From Paramoeba atlantica (taxonomy: Eukaryota; Discosea): a DNA stretch of 64,000 nt. Shown here piece by piece: positions 1 to 10,411 of the stretch; the first letter of the stretch is position 1; each line of letters opens with the position of its first letter. The translations under genes and the position numbers were made by a program. The notes under the pieces were generated by a model. The model had not been told where the DNA came from, did not search any database, and was given only the letters and a program-made list of their open reading frames with translations. Location: contig CDRNVI010000201.1 in NCBI GenBank assembly GCA_977017575.1, positions 1 through 64,000 on the forward strand, written 5' to 3'.

Positions 1-1545
1 AAAAAACAATATTTCAAATCCAACAACAATCAAAAGCTTTTGTCTCAGAATAAATCAACACCAAAAAATGGGGACAACACAGCAACAGAAAAACAGAATG
101 AGTCACAATAAAAAGAAAGAAAGAAAGAAATACCTTTGTCAACTCTTCAACTTGCTCCAAATTAAAATCAATTCGATCCAAAATTGTACCTTGATCAAGA
201 ACAAGAACCCTCAAATCTTCCATAATTTCTGCCAAGTCCTGAATTGATTTCACAATCTCTTGAATCTCTTGTGATTTGCGTCTTCGTTCATCTTCTTGAA
301 TTACGACAATATCCATTTGAGCGTCTGTGAATCCCTTGTCCATATACTCTTCTGGGACCTATTTTTAAACAAAGTAAAAAGAGAGAAAAGAAAGATCAAG
401 AAGAAAAAGAAAAGAGTGGTATCAAAAGGAGAAATAGGAAAAGGGAATGAAAAAAGGAGACCTTATTTTTTTGCTCGACATAAAAAAGGTCACTTTGGTC
501 ATCATGCCTTCCTTCGACTTTCTTTAAATACTCTAAAATTAAATTTGAACATTAAAAGTTAATTTTTCTTCTTTTCTTTCTTTTCATTTTCTCAACAAAA
601 TCACCAAATAAAAAATAATTGACTCAGTGAGTCAACGAATAACCAAACAACCAAAAAAAAATATCAAGACCACAACCTCTCAAGACCACAACAGCAAGTT
701 TCCAATCAAAAAAGAAAAAGTTTTCAAAAACAAAAAAAAAACCTCTTTGCTTTCTTCGAAAATCAAAAGAAAGCTGTTGAAGTTGATTAGCGAGTGTAGC
801 ACGAACGTTTTTTTTCATTTGTTCATCTTTACTTGACACAGGAGCCCCCATCTCTTTTGTTGTTAATTTTTTCAATTTTCGATTGTTTTGTTGAAATCGA
901 TGTGTAATTTCCGACTGAGAGGGAATTCATTTTAAAAAATTAAAAAGAAAAAGGGAGAAAAGAAGAAAGAAGAGAAAAGGAAAGAAGAAAGAAAGAAAGA
1001 AAGTAAGAAAGAAAGAAGAGAAATCAAAAAACCGTCAAGATTTGGATTTGTTGTTCTTGTTCATATTCATCGCCAAAACCAACCAAAAGATGATCAGAAT
1101 GTAACCCCTCCAACTTTTGCATTTGTTTTTCAATGTTCATAATTTCCAATTTAATTTCATCAACAAGTGGCATCCATTTTGGAGGAGGAGATGCTTCCAT
1201 GCTCACAGAAACTTCTCCAGATTGTAGTAAATGATCTCCTGAGTGTGTCTCTGGGCTGTGTGAGAAAGAAGAAGAAAAAGAGAAAAGGGGGTTTGGTGAG
1301 AAGAAAAAAGAGATTTGAAAAAGAGAGTAGAGAGAGCAGAGAGAGAGAAATTCGTTGTTAGATTGTGGTGTGTCTCTTTTTCTTGAATAATGTTGTCAAA
1401 AAACTTGATGTGATTGGTACAACACAACACAATCTAACAACCTGAGATAAGGTTGTTTGAAATCTCGAGCATACCTCCGAGGGGCGTTGAGTTTGCATTC
1501 TTCTCGCAACTCCAAGAATCTTTTGGTGCGATTACGTGAGGCCAT
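1..1545 (-). CDS. STX16: Syntaxin-16/Tlg2-like Qa-SNARE, 3' part beyond window
   Basis: Qa-SNARE of the trans-Golgi/endosome system, which by family knowledge pairs with Vti1-, syntaxin-6- and VAMP4-type SNAREs. Exon 1 (about 1473-1545) encodes an N-peptide of the Tlg2/STX16 type (MASRNRTKRFLELRE) that in the family binds Vps45. Exon 2 (about 1033-1203) carries PPPKWMPLVDEI, then exons at about 830-920, 480-560 and 134-358 complete the Habc region and most of the SNARE helix (QEIVKSIQDLAEIMEDL, then LVLDQGTILDRIDFNLEQ, matching the STX16 zero-layer region). The last visible exon stops at 134; the end of the SNARE helix and the C-terminal membrane anchor must lie beyond the left edge. The exon 1/2 junction is the least certain; donor GTATGC at about 1472 with an acceptor just before the codon for MEASPPPKW keeps the frame. 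The gene is divergent from H2A.Z. Confidence 0.85.
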
Positions 1546-1984
1546 TGAGTCTCTCCAATATTTTGATGATGTGTTTTTCTTTCTCTTAAGAAGTTTTTTT
1601 TTTCCAAACAAAAAAAAAGTGTTCAGTCTTTGGAAGAAAGAAAGACTGAAACAAAAAGAGAGAAAAGGAAAAGAACAATCGCACGTTTCACAAAAAAAAA
1701 TGAAGGCGAAAAAGAGTTGAGAGGCTAAAAAAAATTGGCTATTTTCTTTCGAATGCGAAAAAAGTTTATTTTTAATAATTTGAAGTATATTTATTATTCG
1801 GTTATCAAAAAATGAAATTGAAAAACTTTGAGGTATATAAAAAATAGAACACTATTTTTTGAAACAGGTTTTTTCCCGCCTTTTTTTATCCAAAAAATAG
1901 GGTTTATTCAAAAGGATCCTTTTTTTTAGTGAATCATTTTATTCTTTTAGTTTTTCGAAAAACAAGCAACCCCCAATCGACAAA
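1546..1984. promoter_or_regulatory. Divergent intergenic region STX16 / H2A.Z with TATA-like box
   Basis: This 439-bp gap separates two divergently transcribed genes. It contains a TATATAAAAAA element at about 1834-1845 on the plus strand, roughly 145 bp before the H2A.Z ATG, immediately followed by a short inverted repeat (AAAAAATAG-AAC-ACTATTTTTT, about 1839-1861). No reading frame is supported in it. Shared promoter use is inferred from position only. Confidence 0.4.
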
Positions 1985-2569
1985 ATGGTTCGTCTTTATT
2001 TGAACTTTCTTTGTTTTCTTTTGTTGATTCCCATCCTTCTAAAATCTCCATCAAACTGACGAAATTGTTTCTTTTAAATCCAGAGTGGCAAAGGAGGAAA
2101 AGGAGGAAAAGGAGGAAAATCTGCAGTCGAAAAGAAGGGTGGAAAAAAAGTCCCCACATCTCGATCTGCAAAAGCCGGCCTTCAAGTTAGTAGTCAAGAG
2201 CTCATTCTTAAACTTCAGTTTTTATCTAAAGAATATTGAGTCTCACAATCTCTTTTTCAGTTTCCGGTGGGAAGAATTCACAAATCCATGAAAGCTCGTG
2301 TGAATCGAGGTGGTCGTGTGAGTGCGAAGGCTGCTGTTTATGCTGCCGCAATCCTCGAATATTTAACAGCTGAAGTGCTTGAGTTGGCTGGAAATGCAGC
2401 GAAAGATTTGAAGATGAAACGTGTTTCTCCTCGTCATTTACAACTCGCGATTCGTGGAGATGAAGAATTAGATACTCTCATCAAGGCGACGATTGCCGGA
2501 GGTGGTGTGATTCCACATATCCACAAGTCTCTCATTCCTAAAAAAACAAGTAAGAAAAATCAGGAGTGA
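1985..2569 (+). CDS. H2A.Z: Histone H2A.Z variant
   Basis: Histone variant that replaces H2A in nucleosomes, typically near promoters, deposited by SWR1-type remodellers. Three exons: the ATG alone (1985-1987), 2084-2185 and 2261-2569, all phase 0. The first coding intron therefore directly follows the start codon. The product of about 137 residues has a Lys/Gly repeat tail ([13 protein letters not shown]), then [17 protein letters not shown], the fold core [18 protein letters not shown], and the H2A.Z signature region [19 protein letters not shown] with HIHKSLI. The GDEELD acidic patch and the [13 protein letters not shown] docking domain separate it from canonical H2A. No canonical H2A lies in this window. 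Convergent with the small gene that follows. Confidence 0.96.
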
Positions 2570-2676
2570 TGAAAATAAATTATTTTACTATTTTTATTGA
2601 AAGAAGTTCGATTTTTTTATTATTTGGTTTTCGCACAAAAAGAGAGAGAGGAGAGGAGAGGAGAGAGAGAAAAAGT

Positions 2677-3106
2677 TCATGAAGGAGGGGTTGGAAGACG
2701 TTCCCAGGTAATGGAAGGATAATCAGGGTTGGTTGTTTGCCACTCGATGCAAAACCCTGGTGTTGTGAGCAGCTGAGGATCAACATCCGTATTTGTTGTT
2801 TGAACCGTCTGATCAGACCACACAAATTTTGGACGACGTGGATTTGACAAATCCAAACAATATACAAAACCAAAGAGAACCCAAGATGAATCCTCGATTT
2901 TGAAGGTAGCACTCTGACCACTTAACCATTTAACCTTTTTTGAGATGGTGAAGAACGAGAAGAGAAGGAAGCGCGTTTAGTTGCATGACGAAGAAAGAAA
3001 ATAAAAAACTGGGAAAAAGAAAGAAACAAAGACTAAATTGAAAGAAAACCTTCCAGTGACCATCAAATCTTGAAACAGCTTGCGGAGAACCAGTTCCATG
3101 TCCCAT
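2677..3106 (-). CDS. Small protein of unknown function, two exons
   Basis: Not recognised. Exon 1 (3050-3106) encodes MGHGTGSPQAVSRFDGHWK and exon 2 runs from about 2934 (or about 2914 if the later acceptor is used) to a TGA at 2677-2679. Exon 2 includes WVLFGFVYCLDLSNPRR, a Gln/Thr-rich stretch and a Trp-rich C-terminus (CIEWQTTNPDYPSITWERL). Total about 100-105 residues, with no signal peptide or membrane segment. Support for a gene is the open frame across about 250 bp, a GT donor in phase, the sense-strand pyrimidine bias of the intron and a tight fit between H2A.Z (convergent) and APH-1 (divergent). The acceptor choice, after AAAAAAG or after GGTCAG, is unresolved; both keep the frame. 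Confidence 0.5.
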
Positions 3107-3317
3107 CTTTTTTCCACACCACAAACAATAAAGTTTTTTGAAGCGAAAATAAAAACTCAAAAAATTCGCGTAATTTTCTCTCTGATTCTCGCAGAACAAA
3201 AAAAAAAACACAACAAACACCACAACAACAAACACCACAACAAACACCACAACAACAAACACCACAGCAAACCCAACGTTGAACAACAACCAAAAAGCAA
3301 AACTTTGGTTTTTGAGA
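3107..3317. repeat. Divergent promoter gap with ACAACAAACACCAC minisatellite
   Basis: Between two divergent genes. At about 3205-3272 a 14-bp unit close to ACAACAAACACCAC is repeated about four times with small length changes. No gene is seen in it. Confidence 0.6.
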
Positions 3318-4585
3318 ATGGGGTTCCTCGAAGTTCTTATTTTGAACTTTGTGGCTTTGGGCCCTGCACTTGTGCTTTTCTTATCTGTTGTCGCTCAGAG
3401 TTCAGTTCTTGTCATTCTCTCGATCGCTGGGTTTCTGCTTTACCTTTTCTTTTCTTGTTTTTTGTTGTTATTTTAAAAACTGAAAAAACTTCTCCCTTCC
3501 TTCTCACCCTTCGAACAACAACACACACACAGATCGTTTTTGTGGACCTTAGGGTTTATGGTCACTTCGCTCACTGGTTGGGCTACATTATCGACCATTG
3601 GAAAATTCGAATATCTGTACGTCATCCCCCTTTCCATCTTTATTACAGAAATCTTTCGAATCTTTTGTGTTTTTCAATACAGGTTTTTCTTGGGGGACTC
3701 TTTTCCTCATTTTTATTCTTTTTTCGAAAAAGAAAACAAAAAGCACACACACACAACACAAATATTGTTGATTGAAGAATTAATTTTATAGACTTGTTCA
3801 CAATCAACTGAGCCCAAAACATAAGATTCCCACAAAGCTCTCAGGTGCAATTGCTCTTGGTTGGGGAATGGGGATCATGCAGGTTTCTTTTTTTTGACAA
3901 AATACTCCTTTCACACATCTTTCAGTCTCAACTCAAAAACAAAATCATTTCCTTTGTATGTGTCTATAGATTTTGGTCACTTTTCAAGGAGTTTTAATTG
4001 AAGCAACTGGTCCAGGTTCTTCTCTCTTCCTTTTTTCTCTTTTCCTTTTCAAATCTCAGGAACCAATAAAAAAATCTTTTGATATTTTTTTTTGATAAAT
4101 AATTAGGAACTCTTGTTCAAGACGAGTGTCCCCTCTCGACTTTCAACTTGACAGCTCTTTTGTCATCTTCTGTCTTTCTTACCCACATTGCACTGACAAT
4201 CATCGCAATGCAAGCGGTCAGTGCATCTGATGATGAAGAGGAAGGAAAAGCGATAAAACGAGAAGGAAAAGAAGAACAAGAACAAGAACAAGAACAAGAA
4301 GCACGCGAAAAAGAAGAAAGAACTCAACAAGAAGAGCAACAGGAAGGTGGGATTATTTCCGGGAGAGTTTTCGCATTTTGGGAACAAAAAGGGTCTTTTG
4401 ATCACCAAAAAATTTGCGCTCTCTTTCTCTTTCACTTTGTCGCTTCCTTCTCTTCTCTTCTGACTTTAGTACCAATCGACTATGCATGCCTTCTTTCAGT
4501 ACTTATCAATTATTCTGTTACAATTGGCGCGTTTTTGTTTTCCTCCTCTTCTAATCGGAGAAAAACGTATGACATTGTTGGTTGA
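3318..4585 (+). CDS. APH1: APH-1 family subunit of gamma-secretase
   Basis: Polytopic membrane protein that scaffolds presenilin and nicastrin in the gamma-secretase intramembrane protease. Five exons: 3318-3430, 3533-3682, 3792-3882, 3970-4015 and 4107-4585, consistent in phase, giving 292 residues. The N-terminus MGFLEVLILNFVALGPALVL closely follows the APH-1 family start (GC.FVAFGPA.ALF). TM3 region PLSIFITEIFRIFCVFQY matches the family's Q/TE.FRF segment, and LGWGMGIMQ plus EATGPGT match later loops. Conserved membrane His residues are retained in FLTHIALTII and CALFLFHFVASF, the positions needed for APH-1 assembly in animals. Unusual: a Glu/Gln/Lys-rich insert of about 40 residues in a loop between late TM segments. 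Tail-to-tail with the Cys-rich pair. Confidence 0.88.
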
Positions 4586-4729
4586 AAAAGAAAAACCCCA
4601 AAAAAACATCCACACAAAATGAAATTGAAGAAAAATAATAAGAAATAAGAAAAAAAAATAACTTTTTTTATATTAGAAACCAGGAAATCCAAAATTGATT
4701 TTTTCTTTTTGAGGGATTTCAAAGTTATG

Positions 4730-5425
4730 TTAACCAGGGACTCCAAAGAGATCAATTTCAACCTCGATATCAGCGTTTACAACATCAGTGCAGTCTACAG
4801 AACTACAAGAACAACAATCACAAGAAATCAAAAGATCCCCACGAGTAGCACCATCACCACGAATAATCATTTGACGATTTTCTCCAAAGAAATCACTCTC
4901 AAGAAAATTGTCCACATCACAACAATGAACTTCAGAACATCCCTCAACTCCATTACAATTACATTCTTGGGTGACATCATAACAACCACGAACTTCGACT
5001 GGATCATGATACAATTCACGATGTTTGTCAGCAAGAGTTTTTCCTTGTGGTTTTTGTTTTGAGGTGGTTTCTTCTCGTTGATTGTTGAATGAAATAAAAG
5101 GTTTTGAACTTCCAGTTCTGTCTTGGAGGTCAGACTCGAAGTCACCTTCGAATTGCAAATGAAATGAGTTTGTGCAAGTCACATTAGCACAACTACAACA
5201 CATACAACGAGTAGCGACAGTGGTGTCATCGAATGTGAGGGTGCGAAGAGGGGGAACAGCTCCAACATTTCGACCTCCAACATTGTCGATTTCGCAACAT
5301 TCCATTGTGTCACAAGGACCAACTCCTCGTTTAGAATCACTCTCAAAATCACAATCGCAAGTCTGGAGAATAGAACAAGAGAGAGTGAAGGAAACAAGAG
5401 CGAACAAACAGAACAAACGTAACAT
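4730..5425 (-). CDS. Secreted cysteine-rich protein, copy 1 of tandem pair
   Basis: Single-exon, 231 residues, family not recognised. A signal peptide (MLRLFCLFALVSFTLSC) precedes two copies of a Cys module at about residues 22-85 and 153-222. Each module has C-x-C, then a Cys followed by a CC pair and (I/V)DN, then CxCCSCxxVxCT. The linker is polar and carries a KHRELYHD segment. Many paired cysteines suggest a disulfide-rich extracellular or wall protein; this is inference. The neighbour at 5794-6489 is nearly identical (I count about 4 differing residues), which indicates a very recent tandem duplication. The flanks of the two copies do not look alike, so the duplicated block is roughly the coding unit. 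Confidence 0.8.
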   Translation of the reverse strand: MLRLFCLFALVSFTLSCSILQTCDCDFESDSKRGVGPCDTMECCEIDNVGGRNVGAVPPLRTLTFDDTTVATRCMCCSCANVTCTNSFHLQFEGDFESDLQDRTGSSKPFISFNNQREETTSKQKPQGKTLADKHRELYHDPVEVRGCYDVTQECNCNGVEGCSEVHCCDVDNFLESDFFGENRQMIIRGDGATRGDLLISCDCCSCSSVDCTDVVNADIEVEIDLFGVPG

Positions 5426-5793
5426 GATTGCCCTCTTCAGTCGAGCAACGAAAGAGAGAGAAAAACTAAAAAAGAAAACTGAAAAAAAAACACCCTTTTT
5501 TTTGGACCACTATCTTTGGTTCAAAAATAAAACTTTTCACATTTTTGAATAATAATTCTCGAAATGAGTGTTGTTTCTTTTTTTTGGGTCTTGTGGAAGA
5601 AAAGAAATTTGCTTCCCATGCTAAAGTTATCATTCAGAGTGGTTTGAAATTTTGAAAGTTTCAAGGTTCCTGTTATGTTGCAATCGTCTTGCAAAATTCC
5701 TCAACAAACCCGCAATCGAAGGTTCGAAACACAAAAATCCACATTCTTTTCGATCCATTCTACATTGCCATTTATTAATTATTTTTTCCTCTT
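5426..5793. other. Spacer between Cys-rich copies
   Basis: 368 bp holding the upstream region of copy 1 and the 3' side of copy 2. It has T-rich stretches but no supported gene, tRNA or mobile element. The first ~20 bp after copy 1's start are not shared with copy 2's upstream region, so promoters may differ. Confidence 0.5.
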
Positions 5794-6489
5794 TTAACCA
5801 GGGACTCCAAAGAGATCAATTTCAACCTCAATATCAGCGTTTACAACATCAGTGCAGTCTACAGAACTACAAGAACAACAATCACAAGAAATCAAAAGAT
5901 CCCCACGAGTAACACCATCACCACGAATAATCATTTGACGATTTTCTCCAAAGAAATCACTCTCAAGAAAATTGTCCACATCACAACAATGAACTCCAGA
6001 ACATCCCTCAACTCCATTACAATTACATTCTTGGGTGACATCATAACAACCACGAACTTCGACTGGATCATGATACAATTCACGATGTTTGTCAGCAAGA
6101 GTTTTTCCTTGTGGTTTTTGTTTTGAGGTGGTTTCTTCTCGTTGATTGTTAAATGAAATAGAAGGTTTTGAACTTCCAGTTCTGTCTTGGAGGTCAGACT
6201 CGAAGTCACCTTCGAATTGCAAATGAAATGAGTTTGTGCAAGTCACATTAGCACAACTACAACACATACAACGAGTAGCGACAGTGGTGTCATCGAATGT
6301 GAGGGTGCGAAGAGGGGGAACAGCTCCAACATTTCGACCTCCAACATTGTCGATTTCGCAACATTCCATTGTGTCACAAGGACCAACTCCTCGTTTAGAA
6401 TCACTCTCAAAATCACAATCGCAAGTCTGGAGAATAGAACAAGAGAGAGAGAAGGAAACAAGAGCGAACAAACAGAACAAACGTAACAT
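5794..6489 (-). CDS. Secreted cysteine-rich protein, copy 2 of tandem pair
   Basis: Tandem duplicate of the gene at 4730-5425, also 231 residues and intronless. The start is placed at the ATG preceding LRLFCLF because the signal peptide begins there; an open frame continues upstream to about 6981 but that part is Lys/Arg/Ser-rich, absent from copy 1 and overlaps the divergent upstream region. Visible differences from copy 1 are conservative and few: Thr to Ser in the signal peptide, Phe to Ser near the linker, Glu to Gly before the second CC pair, and Ala to Val in the GDGxTRGD segment. All cysteines of the two modules are kept. Confidence 0.8.
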   Translation of the reverse strand: MLRLFCLFALVSFSLSCSILQTCDCDFESDSKRGVGPCDTMECCEIDNVGGRNVGAVPPLRTLTFDDTTVATRCMCCSCANVTCTNSFHLQFEGDFESDLQDRTGSSKPSISFNNQREETTSKQKPQGKTLADKHRELYHDPVEVRGCYDVTQECNCNGVEGCSGVHCCDVDNFLESDFFGENRQMIIRGDGVTRGDLLISCDCCSCSSVDCTDVVNADIEVEIDLFGVPG

Positions 6490-6788
6490 GATTGTTCTCC
6501 TTGTGATCTCGAAGTGAGAAAAACTAAGAAAAACTGAAGACCTAAAAAAAACAGGCGGAACGCCAGGAAACAAACCAATTTTTTCCAAATTAGGTTTGAA
6601 TGGGTTGTTTGAATTTTGGATTCTAAATTTGGTTCGAAATGGTGTTGTTCGCGATTTGTGTTGTTTTTTTTTGTCAGTTTTTTGGTCCAAACTCAGATCA
6701 TCTGGACCCAGAGTGTTTGTCTTTGAACGGATTGATTTTGAACTACAACAACAACAAAGGGAAAAGAGAGGATATTTGGTAGAAAAAG

Positions 6789-9700
6789 ATGTCGTGGTTT
6801 GAGGGTTTGTGTTCAAAACCTTTTTTTTTTCTCTCTCTCTCTCTTTTGTTTTTTGTGTCAGGTGCATCTGAAAACAAAAAAAAGAATCGGCGATTCTCAT
6901 TTTTCTCTCTCTTTTTTCGATTCTTTCTTTTTCTTTGTTTCTGAGATTGTCTTTTGAACAACATTGTTCTTTGAACAACATTGTTCTTTGAACAACAGGC
7001 TCCCCAATGGGAATAGCCCCAAAGCCACGATATGGTGTTGTATCAGCTGTTCTTGATGAAAAGCGAATTTTGGTTGTTGGTGGTCGGAATTTGTCTGCTG
7101 ACTTCTTCTCTGATTGTTGGTTGTTGACTTATGAGACAATCACTTGGAATCAGGTTTTTCTTTCTTTGTTGTTGAGAAAAGTTATTGTTTGATAAAAGTT
7201 GTTGTTGTGAGAAAAAAAGACCCTCCTATTTTTGCTCCTTTCATTTTCATCTGAGGAAAACATCATTTTTTAAAAAAGAAAAAAGAAAAAAATCAATGAA
7301 AATCAATGAAAAAGAAAATTGATTTTTTTTTTTCGATTGGGTAGGTGGAAAGTTCAGGGCCTTTACCTCCAGTTGTTTTTAGTTCTGGAGATGTTGTTGG
7401 TTCTCGTATTTATATGTTTGGAGGTCATTTTTTGTTTTTATTTTTTGTTGTTTTTTTTTTGGAAGGGGGAGTTTATTTTTTTTTTTTTGGTATTCTTCTG
7501 CCCTTCAAATCTTTTTTTTAATCTTTTTTGTGTTCCCTGTTCAAATTGTTATGGTTTTATGTTTTGAAATTTGGGCAAGATATTCTTTGTTATGGAGCCT
7601 AAATGACTCCAAATTCATTGGTTTACTCCAATCAAACATTCACATTAAAAAAAAATAGGAAAAATGAAAGATGGGTGTTTTGGAGAGATATTGTCTGCTT
7701 CCATTGATTGTCTCTTGTCCACAAATGTTAAAAAAAGTATTCAATGGGAATTAATTGAGTCAAAAGGTTTTGCTTTTTCATTCTTCTTCTCCTCTTTTTT
7801 CCTTTTTTGATTTATTTTTTTTCTCTTTCTTTTGGAAAATAGGTCCCAAGCCAACTCCACGATATGGTCACACATGTAACAGGTACACATTTTCTTCTTC
7901 TTTTTGTGTGATGAATTGTAGTTTTTATTGAAATGTTTTCAATTTTTATTATTATTTCCAAACACATGATTGTGTGTATGAGTGGTAGAATGGTAATTGA
8001 CAGAATTGATTTCTTCAATTAAACAATGAAAATAGTGTGGATGGAAAGAGACTTATTTTCTATGGTGGAGCACAAGGATCGAATTTTTATTCTGATATTT
8101 ATTACTTCTTCCCTGAAACCAACACGTTTCTTTTTCTTTTCTTTTCTTTTTTCATTTTCATGTGTGTTTCTATTTTTTTTTTCTTTGTTAATTTCGATTG
8201 GAAAATAGATGGAAGAAACCAAATTGCAGTGGTATAGGACCTGAAGGACGTTGTTACCACACTTCAACTCTTATTGGTTCATTTTTTTTGTTGTTGTTGT
8301 GACCGAGTCAAAAAGAAAGAAAAGAGAGAAGAATATTCAATAGAATCCAAATATTTAGAAGAATACAATTATTGATTGAATTCCTTTCTCTATTTCCCCC
8401 CCTCTAAAAAAAACAAAAAACAAAAAAAACAAAAATCAATAGGAAGGAATTTGTATATTTTTGGAGGGATGGGAAAATCAAAAATTCTTGCGGATGTGTA
8501 TGTTTTTAATGTTGATACTGATAATTGGACCAAAGTTATGCTTCCTGGTACTCCTCAAGCTCGTTTTGGTCATACTGCTACTGCTATTGGCAATAGGTTT
8601 TTTTTTTTTTTTTGTTTTTTTTGTTTTTTTTTTTTTTTTTGTTGTTGTTTTTTTGTTGTTTTTGTTGTTTTTTTTTTGTTGTTTTTTTTTGTTGTTTTTT
8701 GTTGTTGTTGTTTTTTGTTGTTGTTTTTTGTTGTTGTTTTTTGTTGTTGTTTTTTGTTGTTGTTTTTTGTTTTGTTTCTCTCATCTCTTCCTTTTTTCCT
8801 TTTCTATTTCTTTGAATAGCATTATCATGTATGGAGGAAGAGCAATGCCATCTGAGCCAAGTGATGGCGAAGGAGGAGGGGGTGATTTAATTGATAGTTT
8901 TGCGAGTGGTGTTCCTGTTCTTGATACTGAAAATCGGTTTGGGTTTTTTTGAGTGTAGTTTTTAAAGAGGAGAGGATAGAGAGAGAGAGAGGGAGAGAGG
9001 GAGAGAGAGAGGGAGGGAGAGAGGTAGAGAGGTTGTGTGAGATAAGATGGAGAGTTGTTGGGTGGTGTTTTGTGTGTTGTGTTTTTTTTGTTCTTTATTC
9101 TTGTTCTTGTTCTTGTTGTTCTTGTCGTTCTTCCTCATGTTTATGCTCATGTTTAAGTGATTCTGGTGGTTCCTTTGTAAAAGAGCAAAGGAAAAGAAGA
9201 AAGAAAAATCAGAGTGAGAGTGGACTTGAAAGGCGTGTTTCTGACAAGAAAAAGAGAGAGAAAGAAAAGAAAAGAAAAGAAAAGAAAAGAAAAGAAAAGA
9301 AAAAGAAAAGAAAAGAAAGTGAAATATGCTAAATATGAAACAGGGGATGGGTGTCAAATAATTTGGAAAATAAAGTGACAGATGAAGACGTTGCCCATCA
9401 ATCTGCTGTTGGTATTTCTAGCAAAGTTGTCTTTTTGTTTGGTTTGAAGCTTGTTATTAAGGTTTTTTATTTTTTTTTTATTTATTTTTATTTATTTATT
9501 ATTATTTTTTATTTTTTATTTTTTATTTTTTATTTTTTTATTTTTTTATTTTTTTATTTTTTTATTTTTTTATTTTTTTATTTTTTTATTTTTTTATTTT
9601 TTTATTTTTTTATTTTTTTATTTTTTTATTTTTTATTTTGTGGGATTTTTTTTTGACAATTTTGGGGTCTTATTGTTTGTTAGTTTGTTTGGAAATTTGG

Positions 9701-10411
9701 AAATTGATTGTTGATTGATTGTTAATCATTATTCATTGATTGCCAATTGTTGATTGTTGTTGTTTTGATGAATGATTTATTTTGTTGTTTGGTCCTCATA
9801 AAAAAATTATTTGGAATAAAAAGACAAAAAAAAATAAATAATAAATAATAAAAATGTTGCACAACAGAAAAGTGGGCGAAAATTAAATCCTCAATTGGAA
9901 ATAACAAACAAACATCGAATTCTTTATCATCTTGAATCTATTTCTCTTCAATTTCATCATGATGGTTATTTTCTCTCTTTTTTTCTTTCTCTTTCTCTTT
10001 CTCTTTCTCTTTTCTTGAATCTATTTCTCTTCAATTTCATCATGATGGTTATTTTCTCTTTTTTTTTTTCTTTTTCTTTTTCTTTTTTTTTTTCTTTTTC
10101 TTTTTCTTTCTCTTTCTCTCTTTCTCTTTTCTTGAATCTATTTCTCTTCAATTTCACTATGATGGTTATTTTCTCTCTTTTTTTCTTTTTTTTTCTTCCT
10201 TTTTCTTTTTCTTTTTCTTTCTCTTTTTTTCTTTTTTTCTTTTTCTCTCTTTCTCTTTCTCTCTTTCTTTCTTTCTCTTTCTCTCTTACCTTTTTCCAAA
10301 AGAACTGAGAGACTGAAATGAAAATAAAATAGGATCACAAACAAAAGGGGAAAGAGGGGTTGAGAATAAGAGAATAGGGAAGAGAAAGAGTCAACATTTT
10401 TTAAATCGATT
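6789..10411 (+). CDS. Kelch-repeat beta-propeller (N-terminal part of a possible Kelch-CRIB-kinase gene)
   Basis: Twelve exons can be joined with consistent phases: 6789-6804, 6999-7153, 7345-7423, 7659-7766, 7843-7882, 8036-8125, 8209-8276, 8443-8596, 8820-8936, 9344-9461, 9868-9964 and 10333-10411. The product of about 373 residues opens with MSWFE and has Kelch motifs: PKPRYGVVS with ILVVGGR, then RIYMFGG, PKPTPRYGHT with LIFYGGA, EGRCYHTS with LYIFGGM, and ARFGHTATA with IIMYGG. These give a five- to six-bladed propeller, normally a protein-interaction platform. The last exon has a GTATGT donor at 10412 and a following pyrimidine tract that looks like an intron, so the frame probably continues into the CRIB-kinase exons at 10731. 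If that donor is not used, the frame ends at a TAG at about 10443. Exon 11 has two downstream partial copies. Confidence 0.75.
6954..6998. repeat. 17-bp near-palindromic tandem repeat at end of intron 1
   Basis: The unit TTTGAACAACATTGTTC occurs 2.6 times at 6954-6997 and ends in the acceptor AACAACAG of the next Kelch exon. GAACAA...TTGTTC makes each unit an imperfect palindrome. Confidence 0.7.
8597..8819. repeat. T/G homopolymer-rich intron
   Basis: Intron of the Kelch region consisting almost only of T with single G or GTTGTTG interruptions (8597-8775), then a CT-rich stretch and the acceptor TTTGAATAG. It is the clearest example of an intron without informational sequence apart from its ends. 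Confidence 0.8.
9465..9640. repeat. (TATTTTTT)n microsatellite in intron
   Basis: An 8-bp unit TATTTTTT is repeated about 13 times at roughly 9529-9633, preceded by shorter TATT-type units. It lies inside the intron between the exons ending at 9461 and starting at 9868. Confidence 0.85.
9931..10180 (+). repeat. Three copies of an exon end plus its splice donor
   Basis: A block of about 45 bp starting CTTGAATCTATTTCTCTTC and running through the donor GATG/GTTATTTTCTC occurs at 9931, 10014 and 10133. The first is the real end of Kelch exon 11. The second matches it over the exon part; the third differs by a few bases (CACTATGATGG instead of CATCATGATGG). Copies are separated by pyrimidine tracts. 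Confidence 0.85.

Noticed and set aside
2880..2940. tRNA-like stretch on the minus strand (GGTTAAGTGGTCAGAG)
   Set aside because: D-arm-like sequence only; no acceptor stem, anticodon stem or T-arm can be paired, and it lies within the coding exon of the small gene.
5172..5552. Plus-strand frame opposite the Cys-rich gene, repeated at 6236
   Set aside because: Antisense shadow. The minus-strand frame has a signal peptide and conserved Cys pattern, and changes between the copies fit that frame.
6490..6981. Upstream extension of Cys-rich copy 2 to a 395-residue protein
   Set aside because: The extension is Lys/Arg/Ser-rich, precedes a signal peptide, is absent from copy 1 and overlaps the divergent upstream region and first exon of the Kelch gene.
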